From Mariannaea sp. PMI_226 (lineage: Eukaryota; Ascomycota; Sordariomycetes; Hypocreales; Nectriaceae): a stretch of DNA of 64,000 nucleotides. Below the pieces are notes generated by a model. That model saw only the letters and a program-made list of their open reading frames with translations. It was not told the origin of the DNA and did no database searches. Made by a program: the position numbers and the translations under genes. This document shows positions 48,787-60,714 of the stretch, in pieces. The number at the start of each line of letters is the position of its first letter. Position 1 is the first letter of the stretch. The stretch is from the NCBI GenBank assembly GCA_024336345.1, contig JANFOG010000002.1, positions 2,170,001 through 2,234,000 on the forward strand, in the 5' to 3' direction.

Positions 48787-49550
48787 ACACTCTGAGCTTG
48801 TGTGATGCCGGAGACATTTCGGCATTGGCTGATTATCTGTTTGTTACAGAGCAGTTATGAGAGACTGGCCGTTGTGGGAGAGTGAAAGCGCGCATGATAG
48901 ATTTGCAGCCTCCGATAAGTTTAAGTACTGGTGTCGACAAGGACGCGGCTGTCAACGACATATTGATAGACATGAGAAGAATTCGGCGCTGTCGAAGGTA
49001 TGGAGGTTAAAGACCCATTTAAGGGAGGCCTCTGATTCGGTAGTGGTGTCGCACGTGATACTAGTCTTGGACATGGTTTCCCCCAACCTGAGGGGCGACG
49101 ATGGCTGACAGACTCAGAGCCCTTGCAACAAGTTCCTTTCGACCAGAGCCAACAGATTCGCAATTGGGACATTTCAATGTGGCCGAATCGTTTAGTATCC
49201 ACCATGGATTGACCGATACCAGCGGTACAGAAAAGGTGGGCTTCACAAGCCTCAACCATATAAGCGCTTCACCTGTCACTATACACCCCCTTGCTAAGCC
49301 AGTATCATCTAACGTGGTATGTGACGGATATGTGTGTGAGATGATCGTCTCAATGCTGATGCAACTCAACAGTATCCTCCCATCATTGCTATATCGCCGT
49401 ACAATGCCATTTTTTCTCATCTCATTCGTCCATGACTCTCATTCCAACAAAAGTCGAAGTCCTCAACCCCCCTGCCCTTCGTCATAGCAGTAGTCATATC
49501 CCGTCCCAAAACAGGAAAAACCCTAGGGAACTCTCGAAGCCAGAGGGAAT
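48787..49550. other. Spacer between VPS33 and KDM1-like gene
   Basis: About 760 bp. It probably holds the VPS33 terminator region and the leader of the downstream gene. A plus-strand frame from 49101 starts MADRLRALATSSFR but lacks support as an upstream exon. Confidence 0.45.
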
Positions 49551-52500
49551 ATGGGGCCAGGCTTCAGAGACTCCCGTAGGGCTAGTGTTGGATTGCGAAA
49601 AGGAAGTTTTGGCGACAAGAAAATCTTTGACTCACTGTCACTATCGACGATGGTAATTCCACCGGGGGCTCGGGACGGGATGTCTCCACCCGTCACCCCC
49701 GACATAATGCTGTCGACCCATTCGCACAAGACCTCAACAGAAAGCTCATCGTCAAACACACCGGAAACAAGAACAGAGATTGTTGTATGGACAGAAGATA
49801 TGGAAATTGATGATGCTCCCACCCACGAGTCTTCTGACTCAATAAGCGTCAACCTCAGTACAGTGTAAGTGAACGTAGATGAGTGTATTTTTCTTTCTCA
49901 TAGCCATGTCATCATATATCTTGTTTGCCTCTTTTCCTTCATGGCCACATGACTGAGCATCGATCAGACAAAACGCCCCCCAAACCGATGCATCCTTACA
50001 CCCTGCCATTACCAACAGACCCAATAGCTCACGGACATCGTCAACTGAGCTTTCCGAACTTTCGCTGGGCACTTCGGCCGAGTCAAGCGAGGCTACTACC
50101 CCTGCTGAGGTTGAAGGTCAAAGGATCCGATTGAGTGATGAACAACTTTCATCCAATCGGCAATCGCCTACTCATAATGACACCGATCGTTACAACTTTA
50201 ATATTCGGCCGAAGTCATCCATTCCTACCGACATTTCAACCTATAAGTATGCCAGCGAGTGTATCATAGCGGCCGAGTCGTCCCGACTGAATCCGTATGC
50301 ACTCCATCCGGACGAATATCATCTCCTCCGCCATCATATCTCTCACGCCCAAGTTACAACCTATTTAAACATCAGAAATGGCATATTGCGTCTATGGTTG
50401 GCGCGACCTTGGATTGGTGTAACCAGACAAGAAGCGGTTGGTTGTGCGAACGCCCGTTGGTTCGATGCTGCAAGTGTTTGCTACGACTGGCTTGTGCGCC
50501 GTGGATATATCAATTATGGATGCGTGAAGGTCCCGGAACCTGAGATCGATGGAAAGACCGTCCCAATCAGCAAGCGTCAAAAGACAGTTGTCGTCATCGG
50601 CGCAGGTCTGTCGGGCTTGGGATGTGCTAGACAATTAGAAGGGCTGTTCAAGCAGCACGCTGACAGATTCTTTGAGCGTGGCGAGGAACCCCCACGCGTC
50701 GTGGTGCTCGAAGGAAGAAGTCGTGTAGGTGGCCGCGTCTATTCTCGCGAATTCAAGACCCTACCCACCGAACCTGTACCCGGGTTCACTGGCAAGCGAC
50801 ATACCGCAGAGATGGGAGGGATGATAATCACAGGGTTTGACCGAGGCAATCCCATCAACGTACTCCTTCGCGGTCAGCTATGTTTACCCTATCACCCTCT
50901 CACACCCGACACCACCATCTACGATATCAATGGAAGGCCCGTAGACCCTGTTCGGGATCAACTTGTGGAGAAACTATACAATGATTGTCTAGACCGCGTG
51001 AGCGAATACAAGCACAAGTTACAACCGGTGAAGCTCATCGAGGGCAATCGCTACCTTCTCGAGGAAGGAAAAGATGGCATTGGAGATGGAAGTAAAACGA
51101 TATCCCAGGCAGAGGAAACAGCTGCGGCTTTATCAAATGCACCTCTGTTGACCGAGGAAAACTTGCCGAGAGATGTTAGTATGGTTTCGGTGTCGTCCGA
51201 CAAGCTGACTGGCCGAGTGCACGCCGAACTTGGAACGCCTGCGATGGTGAAGGCATCATCAAAGGTAAAATCAATGGGCTGGACACTAAGAGACCCAGCT
51301 GCGGAAGACAAGAATATTGACCTTAGTGAAGCTGTTGGCAAAGAGAACGCGACGCTAGGATCTGTCCTAGACTCTGCAATCTCCCAGTACAAGCAAATAG
51401 TCGACTTAAACGCTCAAGACTACCGTCTCATCAACTGGCATATTGCCAATCTAGAGTACAGTAACGCTACGAATCTACACAACCTCAGCTTAGGTCTGTG
51501 GGATATTGATACTGGGAACGAATGGGAGGGAAGTCACACAATGGTCATTGGTGGGTACCAAAGTGTGGCTCGTGGCTTGGTTGAGTGCCCAACTTCACTT
51601 GACCTCAAGACCAAATTTCCAGTCAAGAGCATATCGTATGATAGCGATGACAGGCTGGGGTCTGCTACTATTGAGTGTGATGATGGATCTGTAGTTGATG
51701 CAGACGCCGTCGTCTGTACCATTCCACTGGGAGTTCTAAAGCAAAACAACATCACCTTTGAGCCGGCGCTGCCGTCTTGGAAGACGGATGTGATTGGACG
51801 CCTCGGGTTCGGTATTTTGAACAAAGTGGTGCTAGTGTATAGCAAGGCGTTTTGGGATCCTGATAGAGACATATTTGGTGTGCTCAGAGAGTCTCAGAAT
51901 CGCCACAGCACTTTACAGAAGGACTATCAGATGAACCGGGGACGGTTCTTTCAGTGGTTCAATGTATCAAACACCACAGGCCTGCCCTGTCTGGTTGCTC
52001 TCATGGCTGGCGATGCTGGCTTTGAAACGGAGCACTCGAGCAACAATAGTCTTGTAACTGAGGCGACAGAGGTGCTGCGAAATGTCTTCGGACCGAAAGT
52101 ACCATACCCCGTGGAAGCAGTCGTGACGAGATGGGGTTCAGACCGGTTTGCCAGAGGCAGCTACTCTTCGGCTGCCCCAGGTATGCAGCCGGAAGATTAC
52201 GATGTGATGGCGCGGCCGGTAGGTAATCTGTTCTTTGCCGGAGAACACACCATTGGCACCCATCCAGCGACGGTTCATGGCGCATACCTTTCTGGCTTGA
52301 GAGCCGCGTCAGAGATCTTGGAGACGATGATTGGCCCAATTGAGGTCCCTACGCCTCTCATCCTCCCCAGAGATTCGCTGCTGCTCAGGAAGCGCAAGGA
52401 ACCCATAAAAGATTCTACCCAGTCACACCTAGAGGCTCATGAACTAGAAATCGCGGCTCATATCAAGTCCAAGATTGGAGACCGGCCTGTCCGTCCAGGC

Positions 52501-52896
52501 AAAGTGGCCGGCAACGCATATATTCTCTACAGCAAAACCTTCTTCGACGCGGCGAGGAAACGGTGTGAGGAAAATCGTAAGCCTGGACGCGGGGGCCGTG
52601 CCATCCCCAATGAAGTCCGTGTGATGACATCTAAGATGTGGAAAGAGGCAACCGCCGAGGAACGCAAGCCCTTTGAAGACCAGGCAGCAGAGCAGAAGCA
52701 TGCATATGCTGCAGCCGTACAGGCATTCACCCAAGCAGCTGAGAAATGGGATCGAGAAGCGATTGCACTCAGAGCTGCGTATGAAGAAGCCCACCCTAAA
52801 GCACCTGGCCCTGGGGGCTTGGCTCGTCTGTCAATGCTAAAGTCCCGACGAGCCAGGAATGTCAGCTACGCAGAGGAGAGTGACCCGGAGGCTTAG
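49551..52896 (+). CDS. lsd1: Lysine-specific histone demethylase, LSD1/KDM1 type with HMG box
   Basis: Exons 49551-49864 and 49968-52896 give 1080 residues from the ATG at 49551; the ATG at 49650 (MVIPPGARDG) is a possible later start. A disordered Ser/Thr-rich N-terminus is followed by a SWIRM domain (about residues 215-300, ending RRGYINYG). Then comes a flavin amine-oxidase domain with GAGLSGLG and GRSRVGGRVYSR, catalytic-lysine region LGFGILNKVVLVYS, and GEHTIGTHPATVHGAYLSGL. A C-terminal HMG box follows (NAYILYSKTFFDAAR...MWKEA). It should remove methyl groups from histone H3 in the nucleus through FAD. The antiparallel Tower helices of human LSD1 are not recognisable; the spot holds a Ser/Ala-rich linker. 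A SWIRM-oxidase-HMG order is known from fungal KDM1 proteins. Confidence 0.92.
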
Positions 52897-53325
52897 ACCT
52901 GTTTTTTTCGTATAGTATCACAAGATTGTGGTCATCGGTGTTCTGGGGTGTCCATCTATTACATTTATATTTTGGGATGGGAGTTATGGGTTTGGCAGGC
53001 AGCATTCATGGGCAAGACTATGACTGGGCACAAGTCTGGGGTGTTCTGGGGGCTTGAAAGCTTTTGTACTTAGCATCCGTATTCGTACCAACAGAGGTCG
53101 AGTGTCAATAAGAACAATGGTAATACAACTACTTGATCAAAGATTTCCATTGACGCTTGATTTTACAACCGTATGGTCATGCGTCTCAACGGGTACCACG
53201 AATTTAAATTATGAGGGTACTAAGGAATTTATTGAAGGCTTTGATACATTGGGGGAACCACGGCTTCTTGGCCGATGGTATTGATACAAAGGGAAGCGTC
53301 AGACCCCAGCTCGCACCTCCACTGT
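52897..53325. other. Convergent spacer between KDM1-like gene and ATP3
   Basis: About 430 bp between two stop codons, presumably 3' untranslated DNA of both genes. No gene is visible. Confidence 0.5.
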
Positions 53326-54565
53326 TTACATATCCGCAGAGGCAGTAGCACCAGTGATAATCTCAACCAGTTCGCCAGTAATGACGGCCTGTCGGGTACG
53401 GTTGAACAGAATCTGGTACTTGTTGATCATCTCACCGGCGTTCTTGGAAGCGTTCTGCGGGAATTATCAGCAAAATGTCGAAGAAATGAACCAACTAGGC
53501 TGCTAGCACTTACATCCATGGCGTTTCGTCGGGCAGACTGTTCACAGGCGTGGCCCTCGGCAAGGGCCCAGAAGAGGGAGTTGGCAAGACCGTACTCGCG
53601 CATGTTGCCAAGAACCTCCTCGTCAACCTCAAAGGCGGAGAAGTTGGCTAAATTGGACAAAATTTTGGTCAGAAACTCTTCTGCAATTCGTTTTAATGCC
53701 ATTAATACTTACGGGACTGGAGGATAGCCTCCTCGGAAAATGCCTCAATAAGGCTGGCCTCGTAGGTCTGAGCGTTGACGAACTTGTTGTACAGAATCTT
53801 GATATCAGTGTACTCGGTGGGAAGCTGAACGATCTGGTCGGCAATGGCCTGGGCATCAGCAAAGGTAGGGACGTCCTTGCCAATGCCAGCAAAGCTGAGC
53901 TGGATGGCCTTGCTGTTGGTACGGCCGAGCTGGGCCTTGCACTTCTCACCAACAATGACGAGGTCGAAAGGGGGCTCGGAAGCGCCCATGGCGCGAACAC
54001 GTCGGCTGAGACCAGAGTGAATACCACCGCAGAGACCCTTGTCAGAAGAGCAGACAATGATGAGAGTCTTCTTGTCCTCGGCCTCAAGAGCCTTGGTCTC
54101 GGCAGACTCGTAGACCTCATTAGAGGTCTGGCCGTAGGTGCGGGAATCGTTCATGGCACGAGTAGCACGGGTGAGCTTGGTGGAGGCGACGATCTTCATG
54201 GTGTTGGTGATCTTCTCGATGTTGCGGATGGACTTGAGACGGCCCTCAATCTCACGAAGGGTAGCATAAGTGGCAGCGGTTCCGGGGCTGGCGACAGCAG
54301 CTCTGCGGGTGAGTGGACAACATCAGCAAAGATACTCTCGCCATATTTTCGAATTCCCAATTGAAATATCACCGCGCAAACGACGCGCAATACTCAGGGC
54401 GTTGGCGGCCGAGGGGGTCGACTTTTTTTTCGTCGCTTGTTCGCCCAGCTTCCGTAGCTCCTTCGGCAACAAAATCTTGGGGGGGTCCCGGAGTCCGAGA
54501 GTGACTTACCGAGACTGAGCTGCGGCGACAGCTCGGAGAGCCGGTCTGGCCGTTCGTGACAGCAT
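53326..54565 (-). CDS. ATP3: Mitochondrial ATP synthase F1 gamma subunit
   Basis: Exons 54565-54510, 54302-53713, 53647-53514 and 53454-53326 give 302 residues. The first ~28 residues ([15 protein letters not shown]) are basic and hydrophobic, as for mitochondrial import. The mature start [18 protein letters not shown] and [13 protein letters not shown] form the N-terminal shaft helix; [13 protein letters not shown] is the family's conserved loop. The C-terminal helix [19 protein letters not shown] completes the rotating central stalk of F1. It couples proton flow to ATP synthesis in the matrix. Intron 1 is 207 bp, the longest coding-region intron found here, and falls within the presequence. 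The gene is divergent from TOP1. Confidence 0.95.
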
Positions 54566-55403
54566 CGTGAAGGCGTGTAGTGGTTGAATCGAGCCTCTGC
54601 CAACGGTGGCCCAATTGATCGCGACTATCGGATCAATTGATAGGGAATTCGGTCTGTAAGGTCGTGATGAAGTGTATTGGGGGACCGACGTTTTGTTCTC
54701 GTCGCTGTTTTCCCGGTAAATTAGCGGCCTATGCCAAAAACTGCAGTTCTGTCACGTGATGGGACGCCTTGTAACCGGAACGTGCCAACACGCTTCCTTC
54801 CCTACCACACTTCACTTCAGCCACATACCTGAAGGTACTTAGTGTAGGTATCTTTCACTCAGATAACGACGAGAATAGTACCTGGATAGTAGCCTTTATT
54901 ATGCGCCTTACCTAAGCCTCTAAGCAAAGTTCTGCACCAAAAGATAAGACGCCAAACCCTTTCAAGGCAAGGCCAGCAAAAAACGTGCAGTGAGCACGTA
55001 CCTACCTGCACAGGCCAGCCAGCACAGGCCAACCAGCACACAGGAAGGCACAACAGCCAAGGTTAGGTAGGTAGTCTAGGTGCTTTCCCCGGGAGCCAGC
55101 CCGCCGTTTACGGTACGAACACGCCGACGCCCTCTTTCTCTCAGATTCTTTAACTTCTTCACTCGTCGTTTTCCACTCAACTCTATCCTTTTCTCCCCTT
55201 CATCTCCTCTGCTTGGCGTTGAGGGGGTGTCAAAGCTGACTCCATTCTTTTTTCCCACTCGTCTCCTACCTCGAATCGCGTTTCGTGCGAACCTTCTTGT
55301 TCCTCCCCTCCGTGGTTCGCATCCTAGTCCCTTGCCTCAACAGTCGTGGTTGACCGGCCGGCCACAGCGCGCACAGCATTCAACCCGAGCCGAGTCAGCA
55401 ATC
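54566..55403. promoter_or_regulatory. Shared divergent promoter of ATP3 and TOP1
   Basis: 838 bp separate the two start codons. The left end has the ATP3 leader; the right end (55130-55400) is CT-rich, typical of fungal TOP1-side leaders. TACCTACCTGCACAGGCC and GGTTAGGTAGGTAG words lie at 55000-55080, with CCAGCACAGGCCA repeated near 55015-55045. Confidence 0.5.
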
Positions 55404-58400
55404 ATGAGTTCTTACAGCTCCGACGACGACCTTCCTCTTGCAAGGCCCAACGGTAATCGTAAGTGTTCTTTGTCGTTTTTTGTCCCTTCTGCTACGCTTC
55501 CGTGGCACCTCACGGCACTGTGTGTTTCCTAGGCACTTCGTTGAGTTTTCCTTGAGGATGATGGCCTTGCCCCAGCGCATCTTCCTTTCATGTAGTATTA
55601 ATCAAGTGCTTTTCTTTGCCCTAGATTCTTCGTCTCGCGCAAACGGCAGAGACTCGATAGGCCGCGCCGGTCTCAAGAACGGCATCCACTCAGCGCGAAA
55701 CGGTCACCTCGACGACGAGATGGACGTCGACGCGCCCCTTCCCAACGGCGCAAACAAGCGCAAGTCGCGCACCTCTCTCACCAAAGTCAGCTATAAGGAT
55801 GAATCCGATAGCGATGAAGGTGCTCCTCTGGTTCGTGATGGTCCTTGGACAGGAGGAAAAAATTGCTGTGGGGCTAACCCAAGCTAACTGCTGTATCGCA
55901 GGCGAAACGTCAGCGGCAGAATACCAGAGTAGCTGATCCAGACTCCGATGACGAACCCATCATCAAAGCCAGAGCCAAGAAGGCTCCTCCCAAGTACAAT
56001 GATGAGGACTCCTCAGACGACGACAAACCTCTAGGAAAGAGGATTAAGGAGACGAAGAAGGCTACACCCCGAAAACCCATCAAAGAGGAGTCCGATGACG
56101 ATGCTCCGCTTGCCAAGTCTTCCTCAGCCAAGCGTCAGTCTAACGGAGCTTCTGTAAAACGGAAATCGAATGGCGTTAAAAAGGAAGAGTCTGATTCGGA
56201 CGCTCCGATCTCTAAGAGGGCCAAGTCGACAAGCGTTGTGAAGAAGGGCTCCAAGGCTACGCCTGCAAAGGATACCAAGAAGAGCAAGGCTAAGACCAGT
56301 GAGGAAGAGGAAGAAGAGGAAGAATTTGAGTGGTGGAATGCTCCAAAGCCCCAGGACGACAGCATTAAATGGAAGACTTTGGAACACAACGGTGTCTTGT
56401 TCGCTCCCGAATACGAACCCCTTCCAAAGCACATCAAGCTGATATACAACGGGACTCCTGTTACACTTGGTGTCGAGGCCGAAGAAGCTGCTACGTTCTG
56501 GGTTGGCATGATGACAGCTGGCTCTAACCACCATTTGGATAACCCTGTGTTCCGGGAAAACTTTTTTAACGACTTCTCTGAATTCGTGAAGAAGTCCGGT
56601 GGCGCGAAGGATTCCAAGGGAAACAAAGTTGAGATCAAGTCCCTCGAAAAATGTGACTTTTCGAAGATGCAGGAGTACTGGACGGCTAAGACAGAGTCTA
56701 CCAAGACCAAGAACATGACGAAAGAGGAGAAGGAGGCGGCCAAAGCCAAGAAAGAGGCACTTGAAGCCCCCTATGTCTACTGCACTTGGGATGGCAGGAA
56801 GCAAAAAGTTGGCAACTTTCGAGTCGAACCTCCAAGTTTATTCCGTGGTCGAGGTGAGCACCCCAAGACTGGCAAGATCAAGACTCGAGTCTTACCGGAG
56901 CATATCACCATCAATATTGGAAAGGGTGCCAAGGTGCCAGAGCCCCCAGCCGGACACAAGTGGAAGGCAATTCAGCATGACCAGAAGGCAACTTGGTTGG
57001 CGATGTGGCAAGAGAATATCAACGGCGCTTACAAGTACGTGATGCTTGGAGCTGCCAGTGATATCAAGGGACAAAGCGATTATAAGAAGTTTGAAAAAGC
57101 TCGAGAGCTGAAGAAACACATCGGAAGGATTCGCAAGGATTACACCAAGGAACTGAAAAGCGAAGTCATGGCGGACCGTCAGCGAGCAACGGCTATGTAT
57201 CTCATTGACAAGCTCGCCCTGAGAGCTGGCAATGAAAAGGACACCGAGAATGAGGCTGACACGGTGGGCTGTTGCTCGCTGAAGTACGAGCACATCACCC
57301 TTGAACCTCCCAACAAGGTCACTTTCGATTTCTTGGGTAAGGACAGTATCAGATACAATGAGACTGCCGAAGTTCAGCCCCAGGTCTTCAAGAACTTGAA
57401 GTTGTTCAAGAAAGCCCCCAAGACTGCTGGAGACGATCTCTTCGACCGCTTGAACGTGAGTACTGGGACATTCACTTAGCTTGTATCGGTTACTAACAAA
57501 TTCCCCAGACCTCCCAACTGAACAAGCATTTGAACAGCTATATGCAAGGGTTGACAGCCAAAGTCTTCCGTACTTACAATGCCTCCTACACTATGGCCGA
57601 GCTGCTCAAGGAACTTGGCAAGGATCCTCGATCTCGTGGTACCATTGCGGAGAAAGTCAAGCTTTACAACGATTGCAACCGTAAGGTCGCCATTCTTTGC
57701 AACCACAAGCGGACTGTGGGCGCCGGACATGAGCAGCAGATGCAGAAGCTTGGAGATAGAGTATGTTTGATCTTCCATAGGCATTGGGGGAGAGGTCACT
57801 AACATTCAACTTAGATCAAAGGCTTGCGATATCAGAAGTGGCGTACGAAAAAGATGATCCTGGATCTGGAGCCGACTCAGAAAAAGAAAAAGGGTGCTGC
57901 CTGGTTCGAGCTGGATGATGATCTTGATGAGGCTTGGATCCTGGACCACCAGCAGTTCCTTATCGAGGAACAGCGCACGAAAATCACCAAAAAGTTTGAG
58001 AAAGACAACGAGAAGCTCGTGGCCAATAAGGAGAGGCGGCTCCCCGAGAAGGAGCTTAAGGAGCGACTCCAAGCTGTCAAAGAGCTTGAAGCCAAGTTTA
58101 AGAAGGAGAATAAAACCAATAAGGTTGTAGCCGAAGGTCGTGGCCCGACTGTTGAGAAGCTCATGACGGCTATTGAAAAGATTGACGACCGAATCAGGAC
58201 GCTGGAAACGCAGGCTGAGGACAGAGATGGCAACAAGGAGGTGGCCCTGAATACTTCCAAGATTGTGAGTACTTCCAAGTATGACATTCTTCATATGACT
58301 TGACTAACCTGCTCAACTAGAACTACATTGATCCTCGTCTTACTGTCGTCTTCTCCAAGAAGTTTGATGTTCCTATTGAGAAGTTTTTCTCGAAGACTCT

Positions 58401-58461
58401 CCGAGACAAATTCCGATGGGCTATCAAGTCCGTTGAGGACGCGGAGGATTGGACCTTTTAA
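55404..58461 (+). CDS. TOP1: DNA topoisomerase I (type IB)
   Basis: Exons 55404-55458, 55625-55830, 55902-57455, 57509-57760, 57815-58264 and 58321-58461 give 885 residues. The first ~300 residues are a Ser/Asp/Lys-rich tail with many SDD(E) clusters, as usual for nuclear localisation and casein-kinase sites. The core begins near [12 protein letters not shown] and includes [25 protein letters not shown], the [22 protein letters not shown] active-site region, and [21 protein letters not shown] charged coiled-coil linker precedes the C-terminal domain. The catalytic Tyr841 sits in NYIDPRL, the second codon of the last exon. The enzyme relaxes supercoils during transcription and replication. A complete catalytic set is present. 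Confidence 0.96.
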
Positions 58462-59489
58462 AACGAACGGGCGTCTTCCTATACGTCTTGCACTCGATTT
58501 ATCATCAAATCTCGACAACAATCATCGTTTCTGTCACTTTTGTTATCCTTTCTAGTTTCCCTCTTTTTTTTTATTCGGCATTCGTGGTTTGTAAGATTAT
58601 TCACTTATACATTCGTCATTTTAAATCAGGAGAGCGGCGAGCCAGGTGGGGAAAAAATGCATTCAATTGCATAGCGAAGGCTCTAGGAGGGGAGGGAGGG
58701 TGCATTACAATCATGAATTTTCAGGCGTAGTGGACTAGATGGGTCAAGGGAAGCTGGGGCGGCACAGATATCTTTCGGAAAGGGTGCCACGAACACGATG
58801 GATCGTCTAGCAGACTAAGATGCGCGTGGAACAAGTGAGCAGGCCTGGGTGGGAAAAAACGAAGCGGCCATGGGAAGGGGGGGCTGGTGCTTTTGCTATA
58901 TGAAACTCGGTAGATCTTCAACAGTCGAGATGTATTATCCTGCCCACAGAGCCAACGAGATTCTTCCACTAGCAGGTAATATTTGGTCCTCAAAATAGTA
59001 AGATGAGAATAAGTAAGGCTTTAACTTGCTTACCTTCGCGTGCCCTGTTTCCTCACTCGTGTCATCTTGTTGGACATAGATCATGGTCAGTCTTAAGCCC
59101 TTTAAGTGTTTGGTTATATTGGAACGGGAGAGATGGGAAGAGAGAGGATTGAGATGTATAGCAGACTTTAATGTCTGGAGTTTCCATATTGGTAAGTATC
59201 CTGTGTCTCTATATAATGATCCGTCGGTCTATGTGTGTCCAAAAACGCCATCGCGATGGAGAAGTATCCATTCCATGCGTCCAATGCAGTGATTATCAAG
59301 CCCAAAACGCCGTGGCTCATGCAAAAATAATTGCCGCTCTCCTTTCCTTTTCTATGCGGGGAATCTCGGAGCCCTTGGCATCTGTGTAATTATACATCCA
59401 CTTACTATCATGTATGTCCATGTCGTACGCGTCGTCGCGTTTCCGTAATTATCATTGGTCAAATCAAAACAGGCTATAACATCGCTTCC
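58462..59489. other. Convergent spacer between TOP1 and CRH gene
   Basis: About 1 kb between stop codons, holding 3' untranslated DNA of both genes. Open frames here are short and unrecognised. Confidence 0.5.
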
Positions 59490-60714
59490 TCAAAAGAGCC
59501 TGCCCGCAAAAGCCATGACTCCTGCCAGCATGGGAGCCAGCACGAGTAATGTGTGAGAAACGTGAAGAGATCCAGCAGAGTTCATGGGAACAATTTTGCC
59601 CTCCGAGTTCATGGTCCAGCCACTGGGGATGGCTCCTTGTGATGCGGACGCAGTGGCCACCCATGGCCAACCGGTTTGCGTGGATGTAGCCGAGCTGTCG
59701 TCCCTGACGATGCCGACTGGTATGTTGGCGGTAGCAGTAGTGCCTGCAGCTGTGGCTGTCACGGTAACGGAACTTCCATCTGCGTTGCCATTGATTTGAC
59801 CATCCACGGCCTCGATGGATTCCCACGATCCGGAAGTGTCCTTGTACCTATACTCCTTACCGGTCGAGTAGTCGGTCACGACGAGGCTCTGGACCGTCAT
59901 GGTAAAGGGACCTTTGGAGTAGTCCGTCGGGCCCTCTGCCCACTTGATAGTTCCGGGTGAGTTGCTTGGGTCGCCACCTGACCAGGCACCAAACTTGACC
60001 TGCATGGGCGTCTGTGGATATTGATTGCTCTCGGCGTCATTGTAGTTGAGAGTACGCACGGCAGTGCCACCAACCAGCCAGATGATACGGTCCTTAGTCC
60101 AGTCGACAGTGTAGGTGATAAAGTCCGACTGGGTGTTGGAGACATCGTGGAACTGACCCCGGTTGTAAGTTGTCGTCTGACCTTTGCCGAAGTAGTTGGA
60201 CTGCATCTGACCGGGCTCAGCGCCCAGCCACTCCATGTCGATCTCGTCGAGGTCGTCGGACTGGAGAACGACGGATGAGACGATGCCGGCACCCGGGGCA
60301 GTCTTGAGCGTGATCTCGACCTTGCCGAACATGATGTAGAACAGGGAAGCAAGCTGCGGGGCATCGCCGCCCCTCGAGACTGTAAACTTGACACCGTCTC
60401 CATCGTAAGTTGGGGATCCAGATGTGGCGAACGAGTTGACTTGTCCCTGTCTGAAGTCGACATCGATGCTCATTCCGAGGGCAGTGTCAGCAGGACATGA
60501 GTCTGAGAGGTTATCAATGTTAGCTTATCCAAGCATTAAATGAGCCACGGCGTAGATACGCCCACGTCATATGGAAAGGTGAATAGGCGATATGGGTAGT
60601 TTGTGGTAACTTACTGCTATTTAGGGGATTGCAGCGGCTCCATGTCTGAGCCGAGGCTGTGTCCGCCAGCAGAGCAGCCGAGGCCACGAGGGCGGAATAT
60701 AATGACCCTCTCAT
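59490..60714 (-). CDS. GPI-anchored cell-wall transglycosylase, GH16 CRH family
   Basis: Exons 60714-60615 and 60502-59490 give 370 residues. A signal peptide (MRGSLYSALVASAALLADT) precedes the mature start QTWSRCNPLN...SCPAD, where the two Cys typically pair. The GH16 active site DEIDMEW places the catalytic acids at Glu120, Asp122 and Glu124. QSNYFGKGQ and VDWTKDRIIWLVGG are CRH landmarks. A Ser/Thr/Ala-rich tail leads to a C-terminal hydrophobic stretch (LLVLAPMLAGVMAF) after a small-residue patch, consistent with GPI attachment. The family links chitin to beta-glucan in the wall. CRH1 versus CRF/UTR2 assignment is not settled; no CBM18 module is present. Confidence 0.93.

Noticed and set aside
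49101..49487. Open frame upstream of the KDM1-like gene as a possible first exon
   Set aside because: No splice join gives a convincing continuation into the 49551 frame, and its product is unrecognised.
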